Assembly: GCF_022288725.1 (NCBI RefSeq)
Contig: NZ_JAKNTA010000024.1
Location: 1-33,075, forward strand
DNA length: 33,075 nucleotides
Direction of reading: 5' to 3'
Source of the DNA: Kitasatospora sp. A2-31
Lineage (GTDB): Bacteria; Actinomycetota; Actinomycetes; Streptomycetales; Streptomycetaceae
Shown: piece after piece, positions 1 to 8,365 of the stretch
Layout of the letters: each line of letters opens with the position of its first letter
How positions within the stretch are numbered: position 1 is the stretch's first letter
Translations under genes and position numbers: made by a program
Notes under the pieces: model-generated
Told to the model about the DNA's origin: nothing
The model's database searches: none
Seen by the model: only the letters and a program-made list of their open reading frames with translations

Positions 1-745
1 GGAACCGGCCACCTGCCACGTGCCGTGCTTCGGCTACTCGTTCAAGAACCACCTGGAGGTGTGGCCGGAGCTGACCAAGCGCGTCCCGGTCACCATCTCG
101 CTCGCCATCGGCGCGGCGGTGCTCTGGCTGCTCTCCGGCGTCACCACCGGTGTCATCTCCGCGCTCAAGCCGAAGTCGATCTTCGACCGGCTCTCCATGG
201 GCGTCGCGCTGGCCGGCGTCTCGCTGCCGGTCTTCTTCACCGGCGCGCTGCTGCTCACGCTCTTCAGCTACGAGTGGCCGATCCTGGACAACCTGCAGTA
301 CGTCAACTTCACCGACGACCCGCTGATGTGGGCCCGCAACCTGATCCTCCCGTGGATCTCGCTGGCCTTCCTCTACTCCGCGCTCTACGCCCGGCTCACC
401 CGGGCCGGAATGCTGGAGACGATGAGCGAGGACTACATCCGCACCGCCCGGGCCAAGGGCCTGATCGAGCGCAAGGTCGTCGTCAAGCACGGGCTGCGCT
501 CCGCGCTCACGCCGATCGTCACCATCTTCGGCATGGACCTCGGTCTGCTGCTCGGTGGCGCGATGATCACCGAGCAGGTCTTCTCGCTCCAGGGCGTCGG
601 CTTCTTCGCGGTCTCCGCGATCACCGACAACGACCTGCCGAAGATCCTTGGCGTCACGCTGCTCGCCGCCTTCTTCATCGTCCTCTGCAACCTCGTGGTT
701 GACCTCCTGTACGCCGCTGTCGACCCCCGGGTGAGGCTGTCGTGA
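1..745 (+). CDS. Oligopeptide ABC transporter permease, OppB/DppB type (5' end outside window)
   Basis: This is the C-terminal part of an inner-membrane permease for peptide uptake; the reading frame is open from base 2 and about 247 residues are visible, so roughly the first 70-80 are missing. Visible features are several hydrophobic segments, the cytoplasmic EAA loop that docks the ATPases (EDYIRTARAKGL followed by VVVKHGLRSALTPIV), the GAMITEQVF segment typical of the OppB/DppB subfamily, and the usual end in DPRVRLS. The stop overlaps the GTG of the downstream ATPase by 4 bp (GTGA), so the genes are translationally coupled. An OppB-type permease directly before the ATPases suggests that the partner OppC permease and the binding protein lie upstream. 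The substrate, oligopeptide or dipeptide, cannot be told from this fragment. Confidence 0.93.
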   Translation, partial: EPATCHVPCFGYSFKNHLEVWPELTKRVPVTISLAIGAAVLWLLSGVTTGVISALKPKSIFDRLSMGVALAGVSLPVFFTGALLLTLFSYEWPILDNLQYVNFTDDPLMWARNLILPWISLAFLYSALYARLTRAGMLETMSEDYIRTARAKGLIERKVVVKHGLRSALTPIVTIFGMDLGLLLGGAMITEQVFSLQGVGFFAVSAITDNDLPKILGVTLLAAFFIVLCNLVVDLLYAAVDPRVRLS

Positions 746-1833
746 CCGAGCTCCAGAAGACCCCGGCGGACGCCGCGCAGGCCCCGGCCGGCGCGGCGCA
801 GGCCCCGACCGGGACGCCGTTCCTCTCCGTCCGGGACCTGCGGATCCACTTCGACACCGACGACGGCCTGGTCCGCTCGGTCGACGGGGTCAGCTTCGAC
901 CTGCACAAGGGCCGGACCCTCGGCATCGTCGGCGAGTCCGGCTCGGGCAAGTCCGTGACCTCGCTCGGCATCATGGGCCTGCACCGCTCCAAGCGGGCCC
1001 GGATCAGCGGCGAGATCCACCTCGACGGCGAGGAGCTGATCGCGGCCGGCCCCGACCGGGTCCGCCAGCTGCGCGGCCGCTCGATGGCGATGATCTTCCA
1101 GGACCCGCTGACCGCGATGCACCCCTACTACACGGTCGGGGCGCAGATCGTCGAGGCCTACCGGGTGCACCACCCCGAGGCGAGCAAGAAGCAGGCCCGG
1201 GCCCGCGCGGTCGAGATGCTCGACCGGGTCGGCATCCCGCAGCCCGACCGCCGGGTGGACGACTACCCGCACCAGTTCTCCGGCGGCATGCGCCAGCGCG
1301 CCATGATCGCCATGGCCCTGGTCAACGACCCCTCGCTGCTGATCGCCGACGAGCCCACCACCGCCCTGGACGTCACCGTCCAGGCGCAGATCCTGGACCT
1401 CATCCGGGACCTCCAGGAGGAGTTCGGCTCGGCCGTCATCATCATCACCCACGACCTCGGGGTGGTCGCCGAGCTCGCCGACGACATCCTGGTCATGTAC
1501 GGCGGCAAGTGCGTCGAGCGCGGCCCCGCCGACACCCTGTTCGACGCCCCCGAGCACCCCTACACCTGGGGCCTGCTGGGCTCGATGCCGCGGCTCGACC
1601 GCGAGCTCCAGGACCGGCTCGTCCCGGTCAAGGGCACCCCGCCGAGCCTGATCAACGTGCCGTCCGGCTGCGCGTTCCACCCGCGCTGCCCGTACGCGGA
1701 GCTGACCGGCGGGCGCTCGACCACGGAGGTCCCGGTCCTGGCCGAGGCCGCTCCCGGGCACCACGCGGCCTGCCACCTCAAGGCCGCCGACCGGCACCGC
1801 ATCTTCACCGAAGAGATCGCGCCCCGGCTGTGA
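742..1833 (+). CDS. Oligopeptide ABC transporter ATP-binding protein, OppD/DppD type
   Basis: This 363-residue cytoplasmic ATPase is one of the two different ATPases that power the peptide importer. An Ala/Pro-rich N-terminal stretch of about 25 residues precedes the ABC domain. Walker A is GESGSGKS, the signature is FSGGMRQRAMIAMAL, Walker B is LLIADEPTTALD and the switch histidine lies in IIITHDLGVV. The C-terminal oligopeptide/dipeptide transporter extension holds the cysteine-containing PSGCAFHPRCPYA motif found in OppD/OppF proteins. The GTG start overlaps the permease stop, and the length is normal for OppD. Together with the ATPase 46 bp downstream it forms the heterodimeric motor. The assignment is firm at family level; the transported peptide is unknown. 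Confidence 0.96.
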   Translation: MTELQKTPADAAQAPAGAAQAPTGTPFLSVRDLRIHFDTDDGLVRSVDGVSFDLHKGRTLGIVGESGSGKSVTSLGIMGLHRSKRARISGEIHLDGEELIAAGPDRVRQLRGRSMAMIFQDPLTAMHPYYTVGAQIVEAYRVHHPEASKKQARARAVEMLDRVGIPQPDRRVDDYPHQFSGGMRQRAMIAMALVNDPSLLIADEPTTALDVTVQAQILDLIRDLQEEFGSAVIIITHDLGVVAELADDILVMYGGKCVERGPADTLFDAPEHPYTWGLLGSMPRLDRELQDRLVPVKGTPPSLINVPSGCAFHPRCPYAELTGGRSTTEVPVLAEAAPGHHAACHLKAADRHRIFTEEIAPRL

Positions 1834-1879
1834 ACCCGGCTGTGACCCCGGATTCGTACCACCATTCTGGAGAGAACCG

Positions 1880-2953
1880 ATGACGGACACCCAGGCGGCC
1901 GTGATCCCCACGCCCGCGCCCGCCTCCGACCGCGAGCCCCTGCTCCGGGTCAGCGGCCTGACGCGGCACTTCCCGATCCGCGGCGGGCTGCTGCGGCGCC
2001 AGACCGGCGCGGTGCGGGCCGTCGACGGCATCGACTTCACGGTCAACGCGGGCGAGACCCTGGGCGTCGTCGGCGAGTCCGGCTGCGGCAAGTCGACCAT
2101 GGGCCGGCTGGTCACCCGCCTCGACGAGCCGACCGGCGGGACGATCGAGTTCGAAGGCCACGACATCAGCCACCTGGGCGTCGGTGCGATGCGGCCGCTG
2201 CGCCGCGACCTCCAGATGATCTTCCAGGACCCGTACTCCTCGCTGAACCCCCGGCACACCGTCGGCACCATCGTCGGCGCGCCGTTCAAGCTGCAGAAGG
2301 CGGAGCCGGCCGGCGGCGTCAAGAAGGCGGTCCAGGAGCTGCTGGAGCTCTGCGGCCTCAGCCCCGAGCACTACAACCGCTACCCGCACGAGTTCTCCGG
2401 CGGCCAGCGCCAGCGCATCGGCATCGCCCGGGCGCTCGCCCTGCGGCCGAAGATGATCGTCGCCGACGAGCCGGTCTCCGCGCTCGACGTCTCCATCCAG
2501 GCGCAGGTCGTCAACCTGCTGGACGACCTCCAGCAGGAGCTGGGCCTGACCTACCTGATCATCGCGCACGACCTCTCGGTGGTCCGGCACGTCTCGGACC
2601 GGGTGGCCGTGATGTACCTCGGCAAGGTGGTCGAGATCGCCGACCGGGATTCGCTCTACGCGAGCCCGATGCACCCGTACACCAACGCGCTGATGTCCGC
2701 GGTGCCGGTGCCCGACCCTCGCCGCCGGCACAGCGGCGGCCGCGAGCGGATCCTGCTCAAGGGCGACGTGCCCTCGCCGATCAACCCGCCCTCCGGCTGC
2801 CGGTTCCGCACGCGGTGCTGGAAGGCGCAGGACATCTGCGCCACCCAGGAGCCGCCGCTCGCCGCGCGGAAGACGGGGCACCAGGTGGCCTGTCACTTCC
2901 CGGAGAACTCGGCGCAGGACGGCGGCGGGGAGAAGGCGCTCGCCTCGGCGTGA
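1880..2953 (+). CDS. Oligopeptide ABC transporter ATP-binding protein, OppF/DppF type
   Basis: This 357-residue ATPase is the second motor subunit of the same transporter. It has Walker A GESGCGKST, signature HEFSGGQRQRIGIARAL, Walker B MIVADEPVSALD and switch histidine in LIIAHDLSVV. The C-terminal region carries the OppD/F cysteine motif SGCRFRTRCWKAQDIC. The GLTRHFPIRGG entry near the N terminus is typical of OppF. The ATG at 1880 follows a GGAGAGA ribosome site. Only 46 bp separate it from the upstream ATPase, and a strong hairpin follows at 2980-3023, so it is the last gene of the operon. Confidence 0.96.
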   Translation: MTDTQAAVIPTPAPASDREPLLRVSGLTRHFPIRGGLLRRQTGAVRAVDGIDFTVNAGETLGVVGESGCGKSTMGRLVTRLDEPTGGTIEFEGHDISHLGVGAMRPLRRDLQMIFQDPYSSLNPRHTVGTIVGAPFKLQKAEPAGGVKKAVQELLELCGLSPEHYNRYPHEFSGGQRQRIGIARALALRPKMIVADEPVSALDVSIQAQVVNLLDDLQQELGLTYLIIAHDLSVVRHVSDRVAVMYLGKVVEIADRDSLYASPMHPYTNALMSAVPVPDPRRRHSGGRERILLKGDVPSPINPPSGCRFRTRCWKAQDICATQEPPLAARKTGHQVACHFPENSAQDGGGEKALASA

Positions 2954-2979
2954 GGCCCGTCCGACGGGGAAGCCACCAC

Positions 2980-3023
2980 GGGCCGCCGCGGGACCGTGCA
3001 CCGGCACGGCCCCGCGGCGGCCC
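2980..3023 (+). terminator. Long G+C-rich hairpin ending the peptide-transporter operon
   Basis: The 13-bp arms 2980-2992 and 3011-3023 are perfect reverse complements. Inside them, after one A/C mismatch, CCGTGC (2994-2999) pairs with GCACGG (3004-3009) around the 4-base loop ACCG. No T tract follows, as is common for Streptomyces terminators. It lies 26 bp after the last ATPase stop. Confidence 0.75.
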
Positions 3024-3027
3024 GCTG

Positions 3028-3062
3028 TCGGGGGCTTCCGGGACGTCGGGGGTTTCCGGGAC
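3028..3062 (+). repeat. Two 17-bp direct repeats, 18-bp period
   Basis: Bases 3028-3044 and 3046-3062 are the same 17-mer with one C/T change (core TTCCGGGAC preceded by TCGGGGG). They sit between the transporter terminator and the start of the TRIC-family gene. The position would fit an operator for that gene, but no regulator is known, so function is inference. Confidence 0.45.
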
Positions 3063-3103
3063 CCGGTGCAGTACAAGCCGGACAAGCGGTACATAGTTGT
3101 GCG

Positions 3104-3763
3104 GTGAGCTCGCAGATCTTCCCGTCCGACGTCCAGCAGTCCCTCGACCTGGTCGGCATCTTCGTCTTCGCCCTCTCCGGGGGGCTCCTCGCCGTCCGCA
3201 AGAACATGGACATCTTCGGGATCTGCGTGCTCGCCGAGGTCACCGCGCTGGGCGGCGGCGTGATGCGCGACCTCGTGATCGGGGCCACCCCGGTGGCGGC
3301 CTTCACCAACCTCGGGTACTTCCTCACCCCGCTGGTGGCCGGTCTGGTGGTCTTCTTCCTGCACCCCGAGGTCGAGCGGATCAACCGGGCCGTGCAGACC
3401 CTGGACGCGCTCGGCCTCGGCCTGTTCTGCGTCACCGGGACGGCCAAGGCGCACGACTACGGCCTCGGTGCCGTCGCCGCGATGGCTCTCGGCATGGTGA
3501 CGGCGGCCGGCGGCGGCGTGATGCGGGACGTGCTGGCCGGCGAGATCCCCTCGCTGCTGCGCTGGGACCGGGAGATCTACGCCGTGCCCGCCCTCGTCGG
3601 TTCGGCCCTGGTGGTGATGCTGATCGGGCTGGACCGGCTGACCGCCGCCACCGGCACGGCCGCCGCGCTGACCGCGTTCGTGCTGCGGATGCTCGCCCTC
3701 AAGTACGGCTGGCGCGCTCCGCGGGCGTGGCACCGCAACGGTTCTCGCACCAGCGAGGAGTAG
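3104..3763 (+). CDS. TRIC/UPF0126 family membrane protein (YadS/YvgT-like)
   Basis: This is a 219-residue polytopic membrane protein. The family is built of two homologous halves, each with the Gly-rich motif GGGVMRD, and both copies are visible (ALGGGVMRDLVIG and AAGGGVMRDVLAGEIP). Bacterial TRIC homologues form trimeric monovalent-cation channels; the physiological role here is unknown. About seven hydrophobic segments can be read. The GTG at 3104 is chosen because the protein then begins directly before the first conserved helix. A longer frame reaches 2996 but would translate through the terminator hairpin and lacks hydrophobic sequence. A CATAGT (3092-3097) 6 bp before the GTG suggests leaderless transcription. 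The last 65 bp overlap the convergent IclR gene. Confidence 0.85.
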   Translation: MSSQIFPSDVQQSLDLVGIFVFALSGGLLAVRKNMDIFGICVLAEVTALGGGVMRDLVIGATPVAAFTNLGYFLTPLVAGLVVFFLHPEVERINRAVQTLDALGLGLFCVTGTAKAHDYGLGAVAAMALGMVTAAGGGVMRDVLAGEIPSLLRWDREIYAVPALVGSALVVMLIGLDRLTAATGTAAALTAFVLRMLALKYGWRAPRAWHRNGSRTSEE

Positions 3764-4457
3764 GCGAGCCGCCGTACGCGAGGGAGATCGCCTCGGCGGT
3801 GCAGAGCAGTTCCGGCAGCATCCGGAACAGCTCGACCGGCGCCACCCGGTCGGTCGGGGCGCTCACCGCGCAGGCGGCGATCGGCCGCCCGGCGCTGCCG
3901 GCCACCGGGGCGGCCACGCAGGCCACCGCCTCCCGGTGCTCGGCCGACTCCGCCGCCCAGCCCTGGCGGCGGACCCTGGCCAGATCGGCGGGCAGCTCGT
4001 CCTCCGGCGTGCCGTCCCCGGGCAGGCCGGCCAGCAGCACCCGGCCGATCGCGGTGCCGGACGCCGGGGCGCGGCGGCCGATCCGGGACGGCCGGGCGGT
4101 GCCGGGCCCGGACCGGCGGCCGGCCAGCTCGTCCAGGTAGAGCACCTCGCCGTCCTGCAGCACCGCCAGCTGGACGGTCAGGCCGGAGCGCCGGTTCAGG
4201 GCGGACAGGTAGGGCGCGGCGATCTGCCGGACGTCGGTCTCCTCCAGTGCCCGGTGGGCGAGCGAGAGGAGCCGGCCGCCGAGCCGGTAGCGCCGGTCGG
4301 ACTGGCGGTGGACGAAGCCGTGCTCCTCCAGCGTGCGGAGCAGGCGCAGGGCGGTGGACTTGTGGACGCCGATGCTGGTGGCGGCCTGTTCGAGGGTCAC
4401 CGGGCCGTCGCCGAGGGAGCCGAGCAGGGTGAGGGCGCGGTCGACCGACTGCGGCAC
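3699..4457 (-). CDS. IclR-family transcriptional regulator
   Basis: This 252-residue repressor/activator has an N-terminal winged helix-turn-helix (about residues 1-60: SVDRALTLLGSLGDGPVTLE, then GVHKSTALRLLRTLEEHGFV) and an IclR effector-binding domain (about 70-235) with a GTAIGRVLLAG segment typical of the ligand pocket. The GTG at 4457 follows a strong GGAGG-rich ribosome site read on the minus strand. The conserved fold ends near EAISLAYGG. The last 22 or so residues lie antisense to the end of the TRIC gene and look like an unconserved tail. The ligand and target are not visible; family members usually control catabolic operons, and none lies next to this one. Confidence 0.9.
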   Translation of the reverse strand: MPQSVDRALTLLGSLGDGPVTLEQAATSIGVHKSTALRLLRTLEEHGFVHRQSDRRYRLGGRLLSLAHRALEETDVRQIAAPYLSALNRRSGLTVQLAVLQDGEVLYLDELAGRRSGPGTARPSRIGRRAPASGTAIGRVLLAGLPGDGTPEDELPADLARVRRQGWAAESAEHREAVACVAAPVAGSAGRPIAACAVSAPTDRVAPVELFRMLPELLCTAEAISLAYGGSPTPRWCENRCGATPAERASRT

Positions 4458-4843
4458 TCCGTCCCCCTCCTCCTCTGCGGTCCGCCGTGGCTGCTCCGGC
4501 TCGTGCGACCGGACGGTACGACGCGGTGCGGTGCGGTGCGACGCGACGCGGCTCCGGTGTCCCCCTGCACGCGGTGTGCCGGAGGCGTCCGCCCCGTTCG
4601 GCCTTCCCGGCTGTCCGACCGATCACGAGCGGCCGTCAGGCTAACCGCCGGCCCCGACGGCGGCGCAAACCGCCCCCGGACGCCGGCGTCCGCCCAACGG
4701 AGCCGCGCCGGTGGGGTGTCGGGGAGGCGGGCGGGGTGCGCGTGGGGCGTGGGGGGCGCAGGTGACGGCCGGTCCGTTCGCGCGGCCCCCGGACGCGGCG
4801 CCGGCCCCGGGGCGGTCCGGCGGCCCTCTACAATCGGATGGTT
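4458..4843. other. Divergent intergenic region with 5-bp microrepeats
   Basis: This non-coding stretch separates the IclR regulator from the cysteine desulfurase. Bases 4523-4547 form a run of 5-bp units (GCGGT three times, then GCGAC twice). A strongly G-rich run lies around 4712-4762. No convincing open frame with actinomycete codon use and a ribosome site was seen. Confidence 0.5.
4829..4834 (+). promoter_or_regulatory. -10 element TACAAT for a leaderless transcript
   Basis: TACAAT matches the Streptomyces HrdB -10 consensus (TANNNT). Its last base is 9 bp before the ATG at 4844, so transcription would begin at or within a few bases of the start codon. No ribosome site is visible. No good -35 can be seen in the GC-rich sequence upstream. 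Confidence 0.55.
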
Positions 4844-6031
4844 ATGCCATACCTGGACCATGCGGCGACCACGCCGATGCTGCCCGAGGCTATCGCCGCG
4901 ATGACGGCGCACCTGGGGGTCGTCGGCAACGCCTCCTCCCTGCACGCGGCCGGCCGGCGGGCCCGCCGCGTGGTCGAGGAGTCCCGTGAGTCGCTGGCCG
5001 AGTCGCTGGGCGCCCGCCCCAGCGAGATCGTCCTCACCGGCGGCGGCACCGAGTCCGACAACCTGGCCGTGAAGGGCCTGTACTGGGCCCGGCGGGCCGC
5101 CGATCCGGCCCGGACCAGGGTGCTCAGCAGCCCGGTGGAGCACCACGCGGTGCTGGACGCGGTGCACTGGCTCTCCGAGCACGAGGGCGCGACGGTCGAG
5201 TACCTGCCGGTCGACGGTCTCGGCCGGGTCCACCCGACGGCCCTGCGCGAGGCGATCGAGCGCGATCCGGCGTCGGTCGCGCTGGTCACCGTGATGTGGG
5301 CCAACAACGAGGTCGGCACCGTCCAGCCGGTCACCGAACTGTCCGCCGTCGCGGCCGAGTTCGGCATCCCGATGCACGCCGACGCCGTCCAGGCGCTCGG
5401 TCAGGTGCCGGTCTCCTTCGCCGAGTCGGGGCTCACCGCGCTTACCGTCACCGGCCACAAGATCGGTGGTCCGTTCGGCATCGGCGCGCTGCTGCTGTCG
5501 CGCGGCGCCGCTCCCGTTCCCCTGCTGCACGGCGGCGGCCAGGAGCGCGACGTCCGCTCCGGCACGCTGGACGCCCCGGCGTCCGCCGGCTTCGCGGTCG
5601 CGGCGGCACTGGCCATCGAGCGGCGGGCGGAGCACGCGGCGGTGCTCGGCGGGCTGCGGGACGAACTGGTCGCCGCGGTGCTGGCCGCCGTCCCGGACGC
5701 GCTGCTCAACGGCGACCCGGCGGCCGAGGGGCGGCTGCCCGCCAACGCGCACTTCTCCTTCCCCGGCTGCGAGGGCGATGCGCTGCTGATGCTGCTCGAC
5801 GCCCAGGGCATCGAGTGCTCCACCGGCTCGGCCTGCTCGGCCGGGGTGCCGCAGCCCAGCCACGTCCTGCTGGCGATGGGTGTCGACCCGGTGCTGGCCC
5901 GGGCCTCGCTGCGGTTCTCGCTCGGCCACACCTCGACCCGCGACGACGTCGACGCGCTCGCCGCGGCGATCGCCCCGGCCGTCCAGCGGGCCCGCAACGC
6001 CGGGCTGGCGGCGGCCGCGCGCGCCCGGTAA
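4844..6031 (+). CDS. Cysteine desulfurase, IscS/NifS type (class V aminotransferase fold)
   Basis: This PLP enzyme of 395 residues removes sulfur from L-cysteine as a protein persulfide for thiolation or Fe-S assembly. It opens with YLDHAATTPMLP. The PLP lysine is Lys206 in VTGHKIGGPFG, and the catalytic loop ECSTGSACSAG holds Cys325 and Cys331, the latter matching the persulfide cysteine. An ATG at 4838 is also in frame. I prefer 4844 because the -10 element lies only 3 bp before 4838. It is followed 44 bp later by mnmA, which needs a sulfur donor, so a role in tRNA 2-thiolation is the simplest reading. It may serve other sulfur acceptors too. Confidence 0.94.
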   Translation: MPYLDHAATTPMLPEAIAAMTAHLGVVGNASSLHAAGRRARRVVEESRESLAESLGARPSEIVLTGGGTESDNLAVKGLYWARRAADPARTRVLSSPVEHHAVLDAVHWLSEHEGATVEYLPVDGLGRVHPTALREAIERDPASVALVTVMWANNEVGTVQPVTELSAVAAEFGIPMHADAVQALGQVPVSFAESGLTALTVTGHKIGGPFGIGALLLSRGAAPVPLLHGGGQERDVRSGTLDAPASAGFAVAAALAIERRAEHAAVLGGLRDELVAAVLAAVPDALLNGDPAAEGRLPANAHFSFPGCEGDALLMLLDAQGIECSTGSACSAGVPQPSHVLLAMGVDPVLARASLRFSLGHTSTRDDVDALAAAIAPAVQRARNAGLAAAARAR

Positions 6032-6075
6032 TCCCGCTGGGGCGTCCGCGCCGAGCACGTACTCTTGGAGGCATC

Positions 6076-7212
6076 ATGACTGACTTCCCCGGTGCCCCGA
6101 CCACCCCGTCCACAGGCCGCCTGCGGGTGCTCGCCGCGATGTCCGGCGGGGTGGACTCCGCCGTCGCCGCCGCCCGCGCGGTCGAAGCCGGGCACGAGGT
6201 CACCGGCGTGCACCTGGCGCTGTCGGCCAACCCGCAGTCCTTCCGTACCGGTGCCCGCGGCTGCTGCACCATCGAGGACTCCCGCGACGCCCGCCGGGCC
6301 GCCGACGTGATCGGCATCCCGTTCTACGTCTGGGACCTCGCCGAGCGGTTCCGCGAGGACGTGATCGACGACTTCGTCGCCGAGTACGCGGCCGGCCGCA
6401 CGCCCAACCCGTGCCTGCGCTGCAACGAGAAGATCAAGTTCGCCGCCCTGCTGGACAAGGCGATCGCGCTCGGCTTCGACGCCGTCTGCACCGGCCACTA
6501 CGCCCGGATCGTCGACCTGCCCTCCGGGGAGCGGCAGCTGCACCGCGCCGTGGACGCCGCCAAGGACCAGTCCTACGTGCTCGGCGTGCTCGACGCCGAC
6601 CAGCTGGCCCACTCGCTCTTCCCGCTCGGCGACACCACCAAGGACGTCATCCGGGAGGAGGCCGAGCGCCGGGGCCTGGCCGTCGCGAAGAAGCCGGACA
6701 GCCACGACATCTGCTTCATCGCGGACGGCGACACCCAGGGCTTCCTGGCCAAGCACCTCGGTTCCGCGACCGGCGACATCCTCGACGTGGACGGCACCAA
6801 GCTCGGCGAGCACGACGGGGCGTACGGCTTCACCATCGGCCAGCGCAAGGGCCTGCGGATCGGCCGCCCGGCGGCCGACGGCAAGCCGCGGTACGTGCTC
6901 GACATCTCGCCGGTGAACAACACCGTCACGGTCGGGCCGGTCGAGGGCCTGGACGTCACGGCGCTCACCGCCATCCGTCCGCGCTGGTGCGGCACCGAGC
7001 CGCTGGCCGACGGCCGCTACACGGCGCAGCTGCGCGCCCACGGCGGCGAGGTGCCGGTCGAGGCCTCGGTCGTCGACGGCGAGCTGCACGTCCGGCTGGA
7101 CACCCCGGCCCGCGGCATCGCCGCCGGCCAGGCCGTGGTCCTCTACGACGGCACCCGGGTCGTGGGCTCCGCCACCATCGCGTCGACGGAACGGCCAGCC
7201 GTCAAGGCCTGA
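6076..7212 (+). CDS. mnmA: tRNA-specific 2-thiouridylase MnmA
   Basis: MnmA adenylates and thiolates U34 of the Lys, Glu and Gln tRNAs. The protein has 378 residues, normal for the family. The N-terminal PP-loop is SGGVDS at residues 23-28. NPCLRCN places Cys116 at the position of the first catalytic cysteine, and SHDICFI gives Cys213 as the second; their 97-residue spacing equals that of E. coli Cys102/Cys199. GHYAR and KDQSYVLG are family motifs. The ATG at 6076 follows TTGGAG. It lies directly after the cysteine desulfurase that can feed it sulfur. Its stop overlaps the convergent methyltransferase gene by 11 bp. Confidence 0.97.
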   Translation: MTDFPGAPTTPSTGRLRVLAAMSGGVDSAVAAARAVEAGHEVTGVHLALSANPQSFRTGARGCCTIEDSRDARRAADVIGIPFYVWDLAERFREDVIDDFVAEYAAGRTPNPCLRCNEKIKFAALLDKAIALGFDAVCTGHYARIVDLPSGERQLHRAVDAAKDQSYVLGVLDADQLAHSLFPLGDTTKDVIREEAERRGLAVAKKPDSHDICFIADGDTQGFLAKHLGSATGDILDVDGTKLGEHDGAYGFTIGQRKGLRIGRPAADGKPRYVLDISPVNNTVTVGPVEGLDVTALTAIRPRWCGTEPLADGRYTAQLRAHGGEVPVEASVVDGELHVRLDTPARGIAAGQAVVLYDGTRVVGSATIASTERPAVKA

Positions 7213-8365
7213 CGGCTCCGGCCGCCCGTGCGGGGTGGTCGAGCCAGGTCCACTGCCGTCTACGGGTGACGGTCAGGCCGAACCGCTCGGGGCCCGGTCT
7301 GCCGTGCTCCTCCCACCAGCGGTGGGCGGCCTCGACCTCGTCCCAGAGCCGGCGCGGGCCGTGCTGCCGGACGGTGGAGCCGGCGTCGTCCCGGTCGACG
7401 GCCGCCCAGGAGCGGGCGTCCGTCGTCGCGACCCAGAGCCGCTCCTCGTCGTCCTCCCAGGCGGTCCACACGTCGCCGAGGCGCAGTCCGACGGCGAAAC
7501 GGGCCTCCCAGTGGTCGCCGGTGATCTTCGACGGTGGCAGCGCCGTCCTGGACTCGTCGGGGACGTGGTCGTCCCGGACGACGTCGCGGAAGATCCGCAG
7601 GTCGCGCCGCTGGCTGCGGATGAGCATGAACGCCGAGTGCGGGCTGAACCGGCCCTGGGCCCGGTCCCGGTCGACGGTGAGGCGGAGCAGGCCCCAGCAG
7701 ATCATCGGGTTGTCCCACGGGGTGAGGATGACGCCTCCGGGCCTGGTCTGGTCGATCCAGGGCCAGGGCACGCGGCGGACCGAGCAGGTGGAGATGATGC
7801 GGTCGTACGGCTGCCGGTGGCCCCAGCCGAGGGAGCCGTCCCCGCAGAGGACGTCCACATCCAGGCCTGCCGCGTTCAGCGACGCCCAGGCCTGCCGCGC
7901 GACCTCGGGGTCGATCTCGACCGAGGCGACGCTTCCGGGGCCGAGGCGGTGGGCGAGGAGTGCGGCGTTCCAGCCCGTACCGGTGCCGATCTCCAGCACC
8001 TTCATGCCGGACCGGACGTCGAGGTCGCGGAGCATCCGCACGACGATCGAGGGAGCCGAGGCGGAGGAGGAGGGCCAGGCATCGTCCGGGTCGGCCGGTG
8101 CCCGGCCGTCATTGACCTGGGTGATGATCGGCACGTCCGAGTAGGCCGCGTCGAACCACCGCGCGTGATCGGCTTCGAGGTCGCACGGCTCATAGCCGCC
8201 GTGGCCGTCCTCCAGCCAGATCCGCTGGGGGAGGAAACGATGGCGCGGGACAGCCGTGATCGCTTCCTCCCACTCGTGGGGAACCGGGCCGCCGAGTGCT
8301 TCGCCGACGGCCCGGAGCAGGCTGCGGGTGGCGGCCTGCTCCGGTCGATGCGCGGGGTTCGTCAC
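7202..8365 (-). CDS. PIMT-type O-methyltransferase with C-terminal extension, RiPP-associated type (candidate imiditide-forming enzyme)
   Basis: This AdoMet-dependent methyltransferase of 387 residues resembles protein-L-isoaspartate O-methyltransferase. VPRHRFLP (39-46), the SASAPSIVVRML region, motif I VLEIGTGTGWNA (123-134), VEIDPE (149-154) and PYDRIISTCSVRRVP (186-200) follow the PIMT order. Housekeeping PIMTs are about 200-230 residues. Here about 150 extra C-terminal residues end in a block containing ERFGLTVTRRRQWTWLDHP, which resembles, from memory, the C-terminal motif of methyltransferases from ATP-grasp and lanthipeptide peptide systems. The GTG start overlaps the stop of a 44-residue basic peptide gene by 4 bp, indicating coupled synthesis and a likely enzyme-substrate pair. 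No ATP-grasp or lanthipeptide synthetase is nearby, which points to an imiditide-like stand-alone enzyme. The fold is firm; the peptide substrate is inferred. Confidence 0.82.
   Translation of the reverse strand: MTNPAHRPEQAATRSLLRAVGEALGGPVPHEWEEAITAVPRHRFLPQRIWLEDGHGGYEPCDLEADHARWFDAAYSDVPIITQVNDGRAPADPDDAWPSSSASAPSIVVRMLRDLDVRSGMKVLEIGTGTGWNAALLAHRLGPGSVASVEIDPEVARQAWASLNAAGLDVDVLCGDGSLGWGHRQPYDRIISTCSVRRVPWPWIDQTRPGGVILTPWDNPMICWGLLRLTVDRDRAQGRFSPHSAFMLIRSQRRDLRIFRDVVRDDHVPDESRTALPPSKITGDHWEARFAVGLRLGDVWTAWEDDEERLWVATTDARSWAAVDRDDAGSTVRQHGPRRLWDEVEAAHRWWEEHGRPGPERFGLTVTRRRQWTWLDHPARAAGAVRP

Noticed and set aside
2996..3103. Longer N terminus of the TRIC-family protein starting at 2996
   Set aside because: It would translate the terminator hairpin and direct repeats, has no hydrophobic character and no ribosome site.
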